A stretch of 64,000 nt of DNA from Herbaspirillum huttiense (GTDB lineage Bacteria; Pseudomonadota; Gammaproteobacteria; Burkholderiales; Burkholderiaceae_D): contig NZ_CP037993.1 in NCBI RefSeq assembly GCF_004367745.1, positions 3,844,001 through 3,908,000 on the forward strand, read 5' to 3'. This document shows positions 25,627-34,031 of the stretch, piece by piece. Each line of letters opens with the position of its first letter. Position 1 is the stretch's first letter. Under the pieces are notes generated by a model that saw only the letters and a list, made by a program, of their open reading frames with translations, did no database searches and was not told where the DNA came from. The translations under genes were made by a program, and so were the position numbers.

Positions 25627-26389
25627 CCAGCACTTCGCCGAAGAAGGCCTGCAATGCGACCGCGGCGCGTTCTGCCGTCTGGCGGTGGTAGAAGAAGCCG
25701 GGGTGGTTGGCATCCGGATCGGTGAAGGAGTGGCCGGCCTGGCCATAGTTGACCAGTTGCCAGTCAACCTTGAGGGCGCTCATCTCGTCGATGAAGCCAT
25801 TGACCTGATCGCGTGGCACCGAGGGATCCTGCACGCCGTGCAGCACCAGGACCGCACCCTTGACCTTGCTCTCGCTCGGGGCCGGGGTATCGAGCGCACC
25901 GTGCAGCGACACCGTGCCGCGCACGTCCGCACCATCACGCGCCAGTTCCAGCGCAGCGGTGCCGCCGAAGCAGAAACCGCTGGCGCCCAGCTTGCCGGCA
26001 TCGAGCTTGACGAAGGTCTGCTCGCGCAAGACCTTCAGCACGCCGTGCATGCGCTTGCGCAGTTCGGCGCGATCCTTCTTCAGCGGGAGGATGGCGGCCA
26101 GAGCTTCGTCCGGATTGGTCGGACGCAGGCTCTTGCCGAACACGTCGGCCACCAGGATGGCATGGCCGGCGCCGATGGTAGTGGCGGCGATTTCCAGCGC
26201 CTGCTGGCGCAGGCCGAAATAGTTGGGGACGGTCAGCACGCCCGACACCGGCGGCTGTGCCTTGTTGTAGAGCAGGACGCTTTCGTAATCGATGCCATCG
26301 GCGCTGTGGGCGATGGTCTCGATGCCGAGGTCGGTGGCGGGGATGCCGAGCTTCTCGGCGATGGCGGCGGTGTTCCAGGACGTGGACAT
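25622..26389 (-). CDS. Dienelactone hydrolase family protein
   Basis: Alpha/beta hydrolase, 255 aa, cytoplasmic. The catalytic triad is Cys140 (GASGFCFGGTAALE), Asp188 (HGVQDPSVP) and His220 (GQAGHSFTDP), the Cys nucleophile being the mark of true DLH proteins. ATG 26389 has GGAG 9 bases upstream; the longer frame has none. It stands alone. No chlorocatechol or ring-cleavage genes are near, so the natural substrate is open. A 12-bp stem-loop lies in its mRNA leader. Confidence 0.87.
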   Translation of the reverse strand: MSTSWNTAAIAEKLGIPATDLGIETIAHSADGIDYESVLLYNKAQPPVSGVLTVPNYFGLRQQALEIAATTIGAGHAILVADVFGKSLRPTNPDEALAAILPLKKDRAELRKRMHGVLKVLREQTFVKLDAGKLGASGFCFGGTAALELARDGADVRGTVSLHGALDTPAPSESKVKGAVLVLHGVQDPSVPRDQVNGFIDEMSALKVDWQLVNYGQAGHSFTDPDANHPGFFYHRQTAERAAVALQAFFGEVLA

Positions 26390-26748
26390 GGATGGAGGCT
26401 CCTTTGGTTGGCAAACGCCGCCCGGCGTGGAGACCGGGCGGCGTTCAGGAAACTTTTGTTTGGCGCGAAGATGAACCACACGGTCAATCGGTGCGGCATG
26501 GCCGTGCTGTTTCCAGCTCATCCATGCCCTTGCCTTGACCGCGTTCGGGCAGCAATGTTCGCACAAACAGTGCATTTCTGCAGAAGGTCAGACCAGTGAA
26601 GCTCGAACAAATGCGAGGCCGGTCCCTACAACATCCATACAAGCAGCGTGGTGATCAGCGACAACTTGACTTTTACTTGCGAGCAATGGATTCTTGCCCG
26701 ACCCCATCGGCAGACCTCTTCCATACAACGACCAATACAAGAGCTTCC
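26390..26748. other. Divergent gap between DLH and DUF898 genes
   Basis: 359 bases without a gene. A 12-bp stem-loop (26414-26445) sits in the DLH leader. On the plus strand a TTGACT near 26668 has only a poor -10 (GATTCT) 17 bases on, so the DUF898 promoter is unproved. Confidence 0.5.
26414..26445 (-). promoter_or_regulatory. Stem-loop in the hydrolase mRNA leader
   Basis: AACGCCGCCCGG/CCGGGCGGCGTT, 12 perfect pairs, 8-base loop, ending 24 bases before the DLH start codon. On the minus strand only TTTGCC follows. It could hold back transcription or protect the mRNA. Confidence 0.45.
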
Positions 26749-27870
26749 ATGAACGATCATCCTGACTTGCCTGAATCTTCCCTTCCCTCGCCTTCCGTTC
26801 CGGCGGCGCCCGGCAATTTCGCGACCGCCCTGCGTGACTCGGCCGACCACAGTGCACCGCAGGCCTTTACCTTCAGCGGACGCGGCTCCGAATATTTCCG
26901 GATCTGGATCGTCAACCTGCTGCTGTCGATCGTCACGCTGGGCATCTATTCGGCCTGGGCCAAAGTGCGTCGGCTGCGCTACTTCTACGACAACACCTCG
27001 GTGGCCGGCGCCAGCTTCGACTATCACGGGAACCCCGTCGCCATCCTCAAGGGACGCATCCTGGCCGTCGTGCTGATCGTGGTGTACCAGATCGCCGGCT
27101 ACATCAACCTCCTGCTTGGCCTGATTGCCGCGCTGGCCTTGATGCTGGCCAGTCCCTGGCTGATCTGGCGCAGTCTGCAGTTCAAGCTCTACAACACCAG
27201 CTATCGCGGCATCCGCTTCGGTTTTCGCGGCAGCTTCGGCGGCGCATTCAAGAACTTCCTGCTGTGGCCCATGATGTCGGGTTTCAGCCTGGGCCTGTTG
27301 ATGCCGATGGCGGCGCAGCGCTTCAAGCGCTTCCAGCACAATGAAGCGCGCTTCGGTGCCACCCACTTTTCCTTCCACGGTTCGGTCGGCGCGTTCTATC
27401 TGGCCTTCGCGGCCGGCATCGGCGGCTGGATCGCCGGCTCGGTGCTCATCGTGGTCGGCTTTGGCGGCGTGGCACTGTTCCAGTCGGTGCAGTCGGGTGC
27501 GGGCTCGATCGCCGCGTTCGGGCTGATGTTGTTCGCCCTGTATGCCTGGTCTTTCCTGATCATTCCGCTGTGGATCACGCTGCTGCAAAACCTGGTGTGG
27601 AACAACACGCGCCTGGGCGAGCATCGCTTCGAAAGCCGCATGCGCTGGGGCCGCACCGCCATCATCCTGCTCACCAACGTGCTCGGCATCGCGTTCACGC
27701 TGGGGCTGTTCACCCCCTTCGCGCAAATCCGCATGATGCGCTACCGCATCGAGTCGGTGACGCTGCTGCCGGCGGGCAGCCTGGATGACTTCATCGCTTC
27801 CAGCGAGTCGCCCGGCTCGGCCACCGGTGAAGGCCTGGGCGACCTGCTCGACTTCGATCTGTCGATGTAA
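26749..27870 (+). CDS. DUF898 (YjgN-like) membrane protein
   Basis: Inner-membrane protein, 373 aa, function unknown. A polar Pro/Ser-rich N-terminus (about 1-35) precedes FTFSGRGSEYFRIWIVNLLLS, the conserved DUF898 opening. Two related halves follow, each with a WAKVRRLRYFYDNT-like or LVWNNTRLGEHRFES-like element and two to three hydrophobic segments (six in all). ATG 26749 is chosen because the conserved domain begins soon after. The M48 peptidase gene follows after 3 bases and is surely cotranscribed. Confidence 0.88.
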   Translation: MNDHPDLPESSLPSPSVPAAPGNFATALRDSADHSAPQAFTFSGRGSEYFRIWIVNLLLSIVTLGIYSAWAKVRRLRYFYDNTSVAGASFDYHGNPVAILKGRILAVVLIVVYQIAGYINLLLGLIAALALMLASPWLIWRSLQFKLYNTSYRGIRFGFRGSFGGAFKNFLLWPMMSGFSLGLLMPMAAQRFKRFQHNEARFGATHFSFHGSVGAFYLAFAAGIGGWIAGSVLIVVGFGGVALFQSVQSGAGSIAAFGLMLFALYAWSFLIIPLWITLLQNLVWNNTRLGEHRFESRMRWGRTAIILLTNVLGIAFTLGLFTPFAQIRMMRYRIESVTLLPAGSLDDFIASSESPGSATGEGLGDLLDFDLSM

Positions 27871-27873
27871 GCC

Positions 27874-28869
27874 ATGACGGTCTCCGCTTCCTACTACGAT
27901 GGCAAGACGTCAAAGCGTTACCAGGTGACGCTGGACGTCAGCGATGGCATGGCCCAGGTGCGCGGCGAGGTGGAGCGGGACTGTCCGATCGCCCAATTGC
28001 GCGTCTCCGAGCGCCTGAACCGGGCAGCGCGCAAGGTCAGCTTCCCTGACGGTGCCTATCTGGAAATCATCGATGGGGCGGCCTTCAGCGCCTTGCTGCA
28101 TGAAACCGGCCACCGGGATTCACTGGTGGTCCGCTTGCAGCAAAGCTGGCGGCATGCGCTGGCGGCATGCGCGGCGCTGGTCGCGGTGGTGGTACTGAGC
28201 TACCTGTACCTGCTGCCGCTGGCCGCGCAGGGCATCACGGCCATCCTGCCGGTGGCGGTGGATCGCCAGGTCGGTCAAGGTACGCTGGACTTCCTCGACC
28301 AGCACGTATTGGCCCCCAGCCAGCTCGACGCCCAGCGGGCCAAGGGCATCACGTCGCGCTTTCGTGCCCTGACCGCGCCGATGGCGGATGCGCCCGACTA
28401 CCAGATCGTGTTCCGCAAGAGCCGCATCGGTCCCAACGCCTTCGCCCTGCCCTCGGGCCAGATCGTGGTCACCGATGAGATCGTGCAGCTGCTTGATGAT
28501 GATGACGCCCTCATGGGTGTGCTGGCCCATGAACTGGGGCATGTGCACCGGCGCCACCTGATGCGGCGGCTGATCCAGAGTTCGGCCATCGCGGCCACGG
28601 CCACCTTGCTGTTCGGCGATGTCTCGGCGGTCCTGGCCAACATCCCGACGGTCTTGCTGGATCTGAAGTATTCGCGCGATATCGAACGCGAGGCCGATGA
28701 TTACGCCATCGCCATGTTCAAGGCCAATGGCCTGCCGCGCCAGAAACTGGCGCTGGTGTTCGAGAAACTGGAAGACATGGGCAAGAGCAAGGACAGTCCG
28801 GCAGCACGTTACCTGTCCAGCCATCCGGCCAATGAGGAACGCATCGCGCACATCCTCGGCACCCGCTGA
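27874..28869 (+). CDS. M48-family membrane zinc metallopeptidase
   Basis: 331 aa. An N-terminal soluble beta-rich domain (1-90), a membrane segment at about 95-118, then the peptidase domain. Zinc site HELGH at 219-223 (AHELGHVHRRHLM) with a third ligand expected at Glu271 of SRDIEREADDYA. The C-terminal SSHPANEERIAHI is also typical. It may clip or control the neighbouring DUF898 protein or act in envelope quality control like BepA/LoiP. The DUF898-M48 pair is a recurring neighbourhood as far as I know. Confidence 0.9.
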   Translation: MTVSASYYDGKTSKRYQVTLDVSDGMAQVRGEVERDCPIAQLRVSERLNRAARKVSFPDGAYLEIIDGAAFSALLHETGHRDSLVVRLQQSWRHALAACAALVAVVVLSYLYLLPLAAQGITAILPVAVDRQVGQGTLDFLDQHVLAPSQLDAQRAKGITSRFRALTAPMADAPDYQIVFRKSRIGPNAFALPSGQIVVTDEIVQLLDDDDALMGVLAHELGHVHRRHLMRRLIQSSAIAATATLLFGDVSAVLANIPTVLLDLKYSRDIEREADDYAIAMFKANGLPRQKLALVFEKLEDMGKSKDSPAARYLSSHPANEERIAHILGTR

Positions 28870-28890
28870 ATGCAAGTACTGCCTGCAATA

Positions 28891-28924
28891 AAAAACCCCG
28901 GTGCGCAGGCGCGCAACGGGGTTT
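28891..28924 (-). terminator. Convergent terminator for the HD-GYP gene
   Basis: Imperfect GC-rich stem based on AAACCCCG...CGGGGTTT with an inner TGCGC/GCGCA. On the minus strand it is followed by TTTTTTATTG. It can also serve the plus-strand peptidase gene, though the T-run on that side is shorter. Confidence 0.75.
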
Positions 28925-28937
28925 CGCCCTCAAACAA

Positions 28938-30191
28938 CTATTGCCCCTGATGCCCCGGCTCACCCGGTCGCTCGTTTCCTTCCACCAGTGCCTTGAGCGA
29001 ATCCAGCACCAGTCCATTGCTGCGGATCCAGTCCTGGCCGCTGCGTTCGCTGATCACATCATCCTGGTCCGGCGAGGACAGATCGATGATCTCGCTCTCC
29101 AGCGATTCGATCGAGAGCGCCGTCGTAAACGCCTTGACCACCGGCTTGGTCAGGTCCTTGTGATTCTGGCGAATCACCAGTGCTGTGCGGCCTGAACGCA
29201 GCTTGACGATGGATCCGATGGGATAGATCCCCAGCGTCTTGACGAAGGTCAGGAAGATGGGGCGATCAAAGTGGCCGCTCCAGCTGGCCATGCGAGCCAG
29301 CGATTCGGCCGGATCCCAGGCGGATTTGTAGGTGCGGTCGGAGGTGATGGCGTCATAGACGTCACACACCGCCGCCATGCGCGAATACAGATCGATCTGG
29401 TTGCCCTGCTGACGCCCCGGATAGCCGGTGCCATCGATCTTTTCGTGATGATGCAGGCAGACGTCGAGCACATAATCCGGCACACCCGCGAAGCCGCTCA
29501 GGTATTCATAGCCCAGCGTGGTATGGCGCTGGATGATGCGGAATTCCTGATCGGTCAGCTTGCCGGGCTTGTTGAGCACGTCGAGCGGAATGAAGGCCTT
29601 GCCCACGTCGTGCAGGTAGCCGGCCAGTCCGGCTTCCTTGCAGGCCGTATTGTCCATGCCCAGGGTGCGTGCCAGTGCCACCATCATGGTGCAGACGGCA
29701 ATGGAATGCAGGTAGGTGTATTCGTCAGCACGCTTCAAGCGGATGATGCTGAGCAGGGCATTCGAATTGCGCGTGACCGAGGCGGCGATTTCTTCCACCA
29801 GGTCCTGGCATTGCGCGACATCCAGGGTCTTGCCCAGGCGCGCCTGCCGGAACATCTGCTGCGTCGATACCTTGGCGCTCTCGTAGAGCCGCAGGGCTTC
29901 GCTCAGTTCGTTGCGATACTCGTCCTCTGGCGTGAGCGGCACCAGCTCCACACGCGGTTCTGCGGCCACGTCCATTGCTTCGATGGCGCTACCCGGAATG
30001 ACATCCCGGCCCAGCGAGACGTCGATCCAGCAGAACTCGAAGCCGGCGCTGCGGGCGCGGCTGACGTCTGCGGCCTGCTCGATCAGGAACTTGCTGCGCC
30101 AGAACGGGTTGTCGATCCAGGGGCCATCGAAACCGGAAAAATACATGCCCACGGCCAAGTCGTTGACGCTGATTTTTTTGAGTTGTGTCAT
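28938..30191 (-). CDS. HD-GYP domain cyclic-di-GMP phosphodiesterase
   Basis: 417 aa, cytoplasmic, no membrane segment. N-terminal DUF3391-type region (1-130, MTQLKKISVNDLAVGMYFSG), then the HD-GYP domain: His194-Asp195 in GYLHDVGKAFIP and the HHHEKIDGTGYPG motif near 247-259. Both metal-binding HD and the GYP signature are intact, so it is probably active in breaking down c-di-GMP. C-terminal 80 residues have no known motif. It is a single gene with a terminator at each end. The diguanylate cyclase at 52958 is the opposing activity in this window. Confidence 0.92.
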   Translation of the reverse strand: MTQLKKISVNDLAVGMYFSGFDGPWIDNPFWRSKFLIEQAADVSRARSAGFEFCWIDVSLGRDVIPGSAIEAMDVAAEPRVELVPLTPEDEYRNELSEALRLYESAKVSTQQMFRQARLGKTLDVAQCQDLVEEIAASVTRNSNALLSIIRLKRADEYTYLHSIAVCTMMVALARTLGMDNTACKEAGLAGYLHDVGKAFIPLDVLNKPGKLTDQEFRIIQRHTTLGYEYLSGFAGVPDYVLDVCLHHHEKIDGTGYPGRQQGNQIDLYSRMAAVCDVYDAITSDRTYKSAWDPAESLARMASWSGHFDRPIFLTFVKTLGIYPIGSIVKLRSGRTALVIRQNHKDLTKPVVKAFTTALSIESLESEIIDLSSPDQDDVISERSGQDWIRSNGLVLDSLKALVEGNERPGEPGHQGQ

Positions 30192-30345
30192 CTGAGCCTG
30201 AGTGAAGTTGCTCCGCCGCGACGTCGCCGCGGCTTGTTTCCCGACTCTATTACATCTTCAGCGCCTTGATTAGCGGGAAAGTCCTGATGACACTCGTTAG
30301 AGAAACGATGCAATCTCCAAAACGTGCAGTGTTGTCCGTGCAGAT

Positions 30346-30379
30346 AAAGAAAAACCCGGGGCGCTGGCGCGGCCCGGGT
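30346..30379 (-). terminator. Terminator of the 49-aa gene
   Basis: ACCCGGG/CCCGGGT stem (30354-30360 and 30373-30379) with GCGC pairs inside the loop, followed on the minus strand by TTTTCTTT. It lies 42 bases beyond the small gene's stop. Confidence 0.75.
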
Positions 30380-30420
30380 CTGCAGGTGAGGCAGGCGTGA
30401 CGAGTCAATGACTCATGATG

Positions 30421-30570
30421 TCAGTGACGCTGCTCTTCCTGCGACATGCTCGACAAGCCCGAATACAGGCTGCAGCAATGCGGCGCACCGCGGTGCGAAC
30501 CGGTGTCGAGTTCACTGGAGTCATTGAGAAAATCAACCAGCTTGCGATAGAGTTGTGCGAAGTAGTGCAT
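30421..30570 (-). CDS. Small protein, 49 aa, unknown
   Basis: Starts MHYFAQLYRKLVDFLND and ends SMSQEEQRH. A strong ribosome site AAAGGGGG lies 6 bases before ATG 30570. A promoter-like TAGACG-17-TAGAAT lies 122-150 bases upstream, and an intrinsic terminator follows. The N-terminal 17 residues could form an amphipathic helix; the middle (DTGSHRGAPHCCSLYSG) is Ser/Gly-rich with a Cys-Cys pair. I do not recognise the family. The complete transcription unit is the case for a real gene. It lies in a gap between HD-GYP and LysR genes. Confidence 0.6.
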   Translation of the reverse strand: MHYFAQLYRKLVDFLNDSSELDTGSHRGAPHCCSLYSGLSSMSQEEQRH

Positions 30571-30691
30571 GACTTACCCCCTTTCACTATTGACTGATGG
30601 CAGGCTCCCGAAGGTTTTCTGCCAGTGCCGGTCTGTCCATGGTGTCGACTCATACGGCCGGCACGAACCGTATAAATTGTTTATATCATTT

Positions 30692-30720
30692 ATTCTAGGT
30701 GCATGCAGGCCGCGCGTCTA
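30692..30720 (-). promoter_or_regulatory. Promoter of the 49-aa gene
   Basis: On the minus strand TAGACG (30715-30720), 17-base spacer, TAGAAT (30692-30697). An AT-rich patch with near-symmetry (TATAAATTGTTTATA, 30671-30685) lies just downstream, over and past the expected start. Confidence 0.5.
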
Positions 30721-30777
30721 TCAGGATTTCTCTGACATGGCTGTGGTTGTTGCGCGTAATCATCACTTCAGCATCCC

Positions 30778-31641
30778 CTACACGCAGTCTGCCTGCACCT
30801 TCAGCCATGTCCGGAAAGCCGCCATGGCAGCGGTTTGCGGGCGTGACTTCAAGCGCGTGAGCCAGTAGGCACCGAGCACGATGCGCTGTTCGAAGGGGCA
30901 GACCAGCCGCCCCTGCCGCAATTCGCGCTCGAACATCATCACCGGCAACAGCGCCACGCCGGCCTCCTGCGCAGCCGCTTCAGCCAGCGCCAGCGAGGAG
31001 TCGAATACGAAGCCGCGCAAGGGCGGGCAAGGCGCAGCGGCGGCCGCAAACCAGCGGTGCCACTCGTCACTGCGATAGGACCGCAGCAGCGTCTCGGCCG
31101 CCAGGTCGGAGGGCGTGCGCAAGCGGGCGGCAATCTCCGGTGCGCACATGGGTGCCAGTGGCGCTTCGAACAGACGTTCAGCCTCGGTGCCATGCCATGC
31201 ACCATCGCCAAAACGAATCGCATAATCGAGCCCCTCACCGGCCAGGTCGACACGGTTGTTGTTGGTGAGCAGGCGCAGGTCGACGAAGGGATGCTGCTGC
31301 TGGAATTCGCGCAGGCGCGGCATGAGCCAACCCACGGCGAACGTTCCGACCACCCCGACGGTGAGCACCTCGCGGCGCCGGCCATCTTCGAACTGGGCCA
31401 GCACATCGGCGATGCGCCCGAAGGATTGCGCCACCACCGGCAGCAGTGCCAGCCCTTCGTCGGTGAGGGCCAGGCCGCGTGGCAGGCGACGGAACAGGGT
31501 CACGCCCAGCCGCTGCTCCAGGTTCTTGACCTGCATGCTCACGGCGGTCTGGGTCACGCTCAATTCCTCGGCGGCGCGCGTGAAGGAGAGATGGCGGGCC
31601 GAGACTTCGAAGGCACGCAGGGCATTGAGGGGCAGGTACAT
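30778..31641 (-). CDS. LysR-family regulator, PenR/AmpR-like
   Basis: 287 aa. N-terminal winged helix opening MYLPLNALRAFEVSARHLSFTRAAEELSVTQ, which closely follows AmpR/GcvA proteins, and a substrate-binding domain from about 90 (VGTFAVGWLMPRLREFQQQHPFVDLRL). ATG 31641 has GGAG 6 bases upstream; other in-frame starts do not. It is divergent from the class A beta-lactamase gene with a 114-base shared gap holding a CAATT-N6-AATTG site. By family, it would sense muropeptides released by cell-wall damage and switch on the beta-lactamase. Confidence 0.88.
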   Translation of the reverse strand: MYLPLNALRAFEVSARHLSFTRAAEELSVTQTAVSMQVKNLEQRLGVTLFRRLPRGLALTDEGLALLPVVAQSFGRIADVLAQFEDGRRREVLTVGVVGTFAVGWLMPRLREFQQQHPFVDLRLLTNNNRVDLAGEGLDYAIRFGDGAWHGTEAERLFEAPLAPMCAPEIAARLRTPSDLAAETLLRSYRSDEWHRWFAAAAAPCPPLRGFVFDSSLALAEAAAQEAGVALLPVMMFERELRQGRLVCPFEQRIVLGAYWLTRLKSRPQTAAMAAFRTWLKVQADCV

Positions 31642-31678
31642 GAACACTCCAGGCATCAGTTTTTCTTGGGCTTGCGTC

Positions 31679-31694
31679 CAATTATCGTGAATTG
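31679..31694. promoter_or_regulatory. LysR-type binding site CAATT-N6-AATTG
   Basis: Perfect 5-bp arms around 6 bases. It overlaps the first bases of the -35 of the beta-lactamase promoter (31692) and lies 38 bases from the regulator start, the usual place for control of both genes. Confidence 0.65.
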
Positions 31695-31720
31695 TGAGCA
31701 CCGCGACTACTGCCTATGAT
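31692..31720 (+). promoter_or_regulatory. Beta-lactamase promoter TTGTGA-17-TATGAT
   Basis: The -35 TTGTGA is at 31692-31697 and the -10 TATGAT at 31715-31720, with a 17-base spacer. The start would be near 31727, 29 bases before the beta-lactamase ATG. Confidence 0.75.
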
Positions 31721-31755
31721 GCAGCCCTGTTGCCATCATTCATCGAGGAGTATCC

Positions 31756-32655
31756 ATGTCTGGACGACGTCATTTTCTGTCCGTCGCCGCGCTGGCCGGT
31801 GCCGGCCTGATCAGCCGCAGCTGGGCGGCCAGCCTGCAAGGCGCAAGTAAAACTGTGGACTCATCCGCACTGACCGCCACGCTGTCGCGGCTGGAAGCCG
31901 ATATCGGCGGGCGTCTGGGCGTGTCGCTGGTCGATACCGCCGGCGGCCGTCACTGGGGCTATCGTGCCGATGAGCGCTTCCCCATGTGCAGTACCTTCAA
32001 GTTCCTCGCGGCGGCCGCCGTGCTGCGTCGCGTGGACGAGGGCAAGGAGCAGCTGGCGCGCCGTATCGTCTATCGCCAGCAGGACCTGGTGCCCTACTCG
32101 CCCACCACCGGCAAGCACACCGGCGGGGATGGCCTGTCGCTGGCACAGCTGTGCGAGGCCGCCATCACTCTTTCGGACAACACCGCCGCCAATCTCATGC
32201 TGGAGAGCATGGACGGTCCCGCCGGCATGACGCGCTTTGTGCGGTCGCTGGGCGATGAACTGACCCGGCTGGATCGCAATGAGCCCACGCTCAACGAAGC
32301 CGTTCCCGGCGACCCGCGCGACACCACCACTCCGGCCGCGATGACTGCCGACCTGCGCCAGCTGGTGCTGGGCAATGCGCTGACGCCGGCCTCGCGCCAG
32401 CAGCTTGCGCAATGGCTGGTGGCCAACCAGACTGGCGACAAGCGCGTGCGCGCCGGCCTGCCCAAGGGCTGGAAGGTCGGCGACAAGACCGGGACGGGAC
32501 GGCTGGGCACGGCCAACGATGTGGGCGTGGTGTGGACAGAGAAAGGCGCACCGCTGCTGTTTGCGGTCTATCTCACCGAAAATGCGGCCACCGATGCCCG
32601 GCGTGATGCGGTGCATGCAGAAGTGGGCCGCCTGATCGGCCAGCTCATGACGTAA
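31756..32655 (+). CDS. bla: Class A serine beta-lactamase, chromosomal
   Basis: Periplasmic penicillin-hydrolysing enzyme, 299 aa. The leader MSGRRHFLSVAALAGAG has an RR pair like Tat signals. Catalytic motifs: Ser79-x-x-Lys82 (CSTFK), Ser140-Asp-Asn142, Glu176 in RNEPTLNE (general base, Ambler 166) and Lys244-Thr-Gly246. Cys78 precedes the nucleophile as in PenA and several carbapenemases, but the partner Cys beyond KTG (Ambler 238) is a Gly here, so that disulfide cannot form. GAGGAG precedes the ATG. Spectrum cannot be read from sequence alone. Confidence 0.93.
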   Translation: MSGRRHFLSVAALAGAGLISRSWAASLQGASKTVDSSALTATLSRLEADIGGRLGVSLVDTAGGRHWGYRADERFPMCSTFKFLAAAAVLRRVDEGKEQLARRIVYRQQDLVPYSPTTGKHTGGDGLSLAQLCEAAITLSDNTAANLMLESMDGPAGMTRFVRSLGDELTRLDRNEPTLNEAVPGDPRDTTTPAAMTADLRQLVLGNALTPASRQQLAQWLVANQTGDKRVRAGLPKGWKVGDKTGTGRLGTANDVGVVWTEKGAPLLFAVYLTENAATDARRDAVHAEVGRLIGQLMT

Positions 32656-32669
32656 AAAGTTGCTGCTGT

Positions 32670-33413
32670 TCAGTTGGCAAAGCTGAACGAAACTGCACCG
32701 ATCCCCGCCAGCGCACCCTCGATCTGCCGCCCTGCGCGTGCAAGCTGCAGCCCGGTGCAGGAGCCGGTCGTGATGACCTGCCCCTGGCACCAGGGCTGGC
32801 CACGGCGCGCGCAATGCAGTGCCAGCCAGCCCAGCATGGGCCACAGGTCAGCCGGGTTGCCGCCGGTGGTGCGGGTGATCTCGTGGCCATCGATGTGCAG
32901 GCTGGCCGCGATCTGGCGCAACGAAAGCGTGGCCGGCAGCGGCTGGGCGGCACCGATGATCAGGGCGCCGTGGCTTTGCAGGTCGGCCATCCCGGCCCAG
33001 GGGTTGGTACAGGGCGGATGACCGAGACGCGTCTCCACCACTTCAATGGCCGGCAGGATGGCGTCAAAGACCATGCGCAACTCGGCCTCATCCGGCACTT
33101 GATCGCCGGGATGGTAATCACGCCCGACCCGCAAGGCCAACTCCACTTCCAGACCGCGCATGCGCCATTGCGGCCCGCGCAATGGCGCCCCCGAGGCCAG
33201 TACGCCGGAGGCCGGCAGCGGCGCACAAGCTGGCAGGCTGCCATCCCCCTTGCTACCGACCTTCCAGCCCCCGATCGGCCCCAGGCGCTGCAGTTGAGCG
33301 TCCTGCACGGCGTAGGCGATCTCGGCATCGCCGACGGCCAGGCGACGCCAGTCCAGGGCCAGGCCTCTGTGGCGGGCGTCGAGCAGGAGTTGGGTGGCGG
33401 CGTCGATATGCAT
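32670..33413 (-). CDS. 2-keto-4-pentenoate hydratase-like protein (FAH superfamily)
   Basis: 247 aa, cytoplasmic. It has the MhpD/TesE-type pattern: GWKVGSKGDG near 45-54, RGLEVELALRVGRDYHPGD with the metal-ligand Glu pair region near 100, and a C-terminal QGQVITTGSCTGLQLARAG. ATG 33413 has GGAG 9 bases upstream; the frame is open further but lacks a better start. It ends 14 bases from the convergent beta-lactamase end. No catabolic partners lie next to it; oxaloacetate decarboxylase or another FAH activity is possible. Confidence 0.8.
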   Translation of the reverse strand: MHIDAATQLLLDARHRGLALDWRRLAVGDAEIAYAVQDAQLQRLGPIGGWKVGSKGDGSLPACAPLPASGVLASGAPLRGPQWRMRGLEVELALRVGRDYHPGDQVPDEAELRMVFDAILPAIEVVETRLGHPPCTNPWAGMADLQSHGALIIGAAQPLPATLSLRQIAASLHIDGHEITRTTGGNPADLWPMLGWLALHCARRGQPWCQGQVITTGSCTGLQLARAGRQIEGALAGIGAVSFSFAN

Positions 33414-33550
33414 GCGGGAATTCTCCGAAACAGAAAGGAAGGCAGCGCGCATTGTACTGGCTGCCAAGGCGCTCGCCCACAGCAAGCGCGGCCGTGAACT
33501 CGCCGCCACCAGCGCACTCCGACCTGAATGCCGATAATGGCAGGCAGCGC

Positions 33551-33581
33551 TTGACTTGGAGCGCACTCCAACTTCTAGACT
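33551..33581 (+). promoter_or_regulatory. MerR-type promoter with 19-bp spacer and embedded operator
   Basis: TTGACT (33551-33556) and TAGACT (33576-33581) are separated by 19 bases, the over-long spacing that MerR activators correct by twisting DNA. Inside lies the perfect dyad TTGGAG-CGCA-CTCCAA (33556-33571), close to the NmlR/AdhR box. The start falls about 33588, essentially at the MerR gene ATG (33589). Confidence 0.85.
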
Positions 33582-33588
33582 GGCTGCC

Positions 33589-34031
33589 ATGACGACTTCC
33601 CTGACCATTGCCCAAGCGGCCGACGCCACCGGCCTGTCGGTGCATACCCTGCGTTACTACGAACGCATCGGCCTGCTCGATCCGGTGGAACGGCGCGACA
33701 ACCGCCATCGTCGCTACACCCAGGAAGACCTGAACTGGATCGATTTCCTGAAGAAGCTCAAGGCGACAGGTCTGCCGGTGCGCGCCATGCTGCGCTACGC
33801 CGAGCTACGCCGCGAGGGCAATACCCTGGAAAGCGTCAGAGAACGCAAAGCCATGCTGCAGGCGCATACGCTTTGCGTCCAACACACCCTGGCCGAGCTG
33901 CAGGAGAACCTGGCCGTCCTGCAGCGCAAGCTGGTCCTGTACGACGAACTGGAGCAAGACGCCCGTGCTGAACCTGCCCGCGCACTCCCCAGCAGCAAGG
34001 CCGACGCTCCTCACCCCGAAAGGATGGCACC

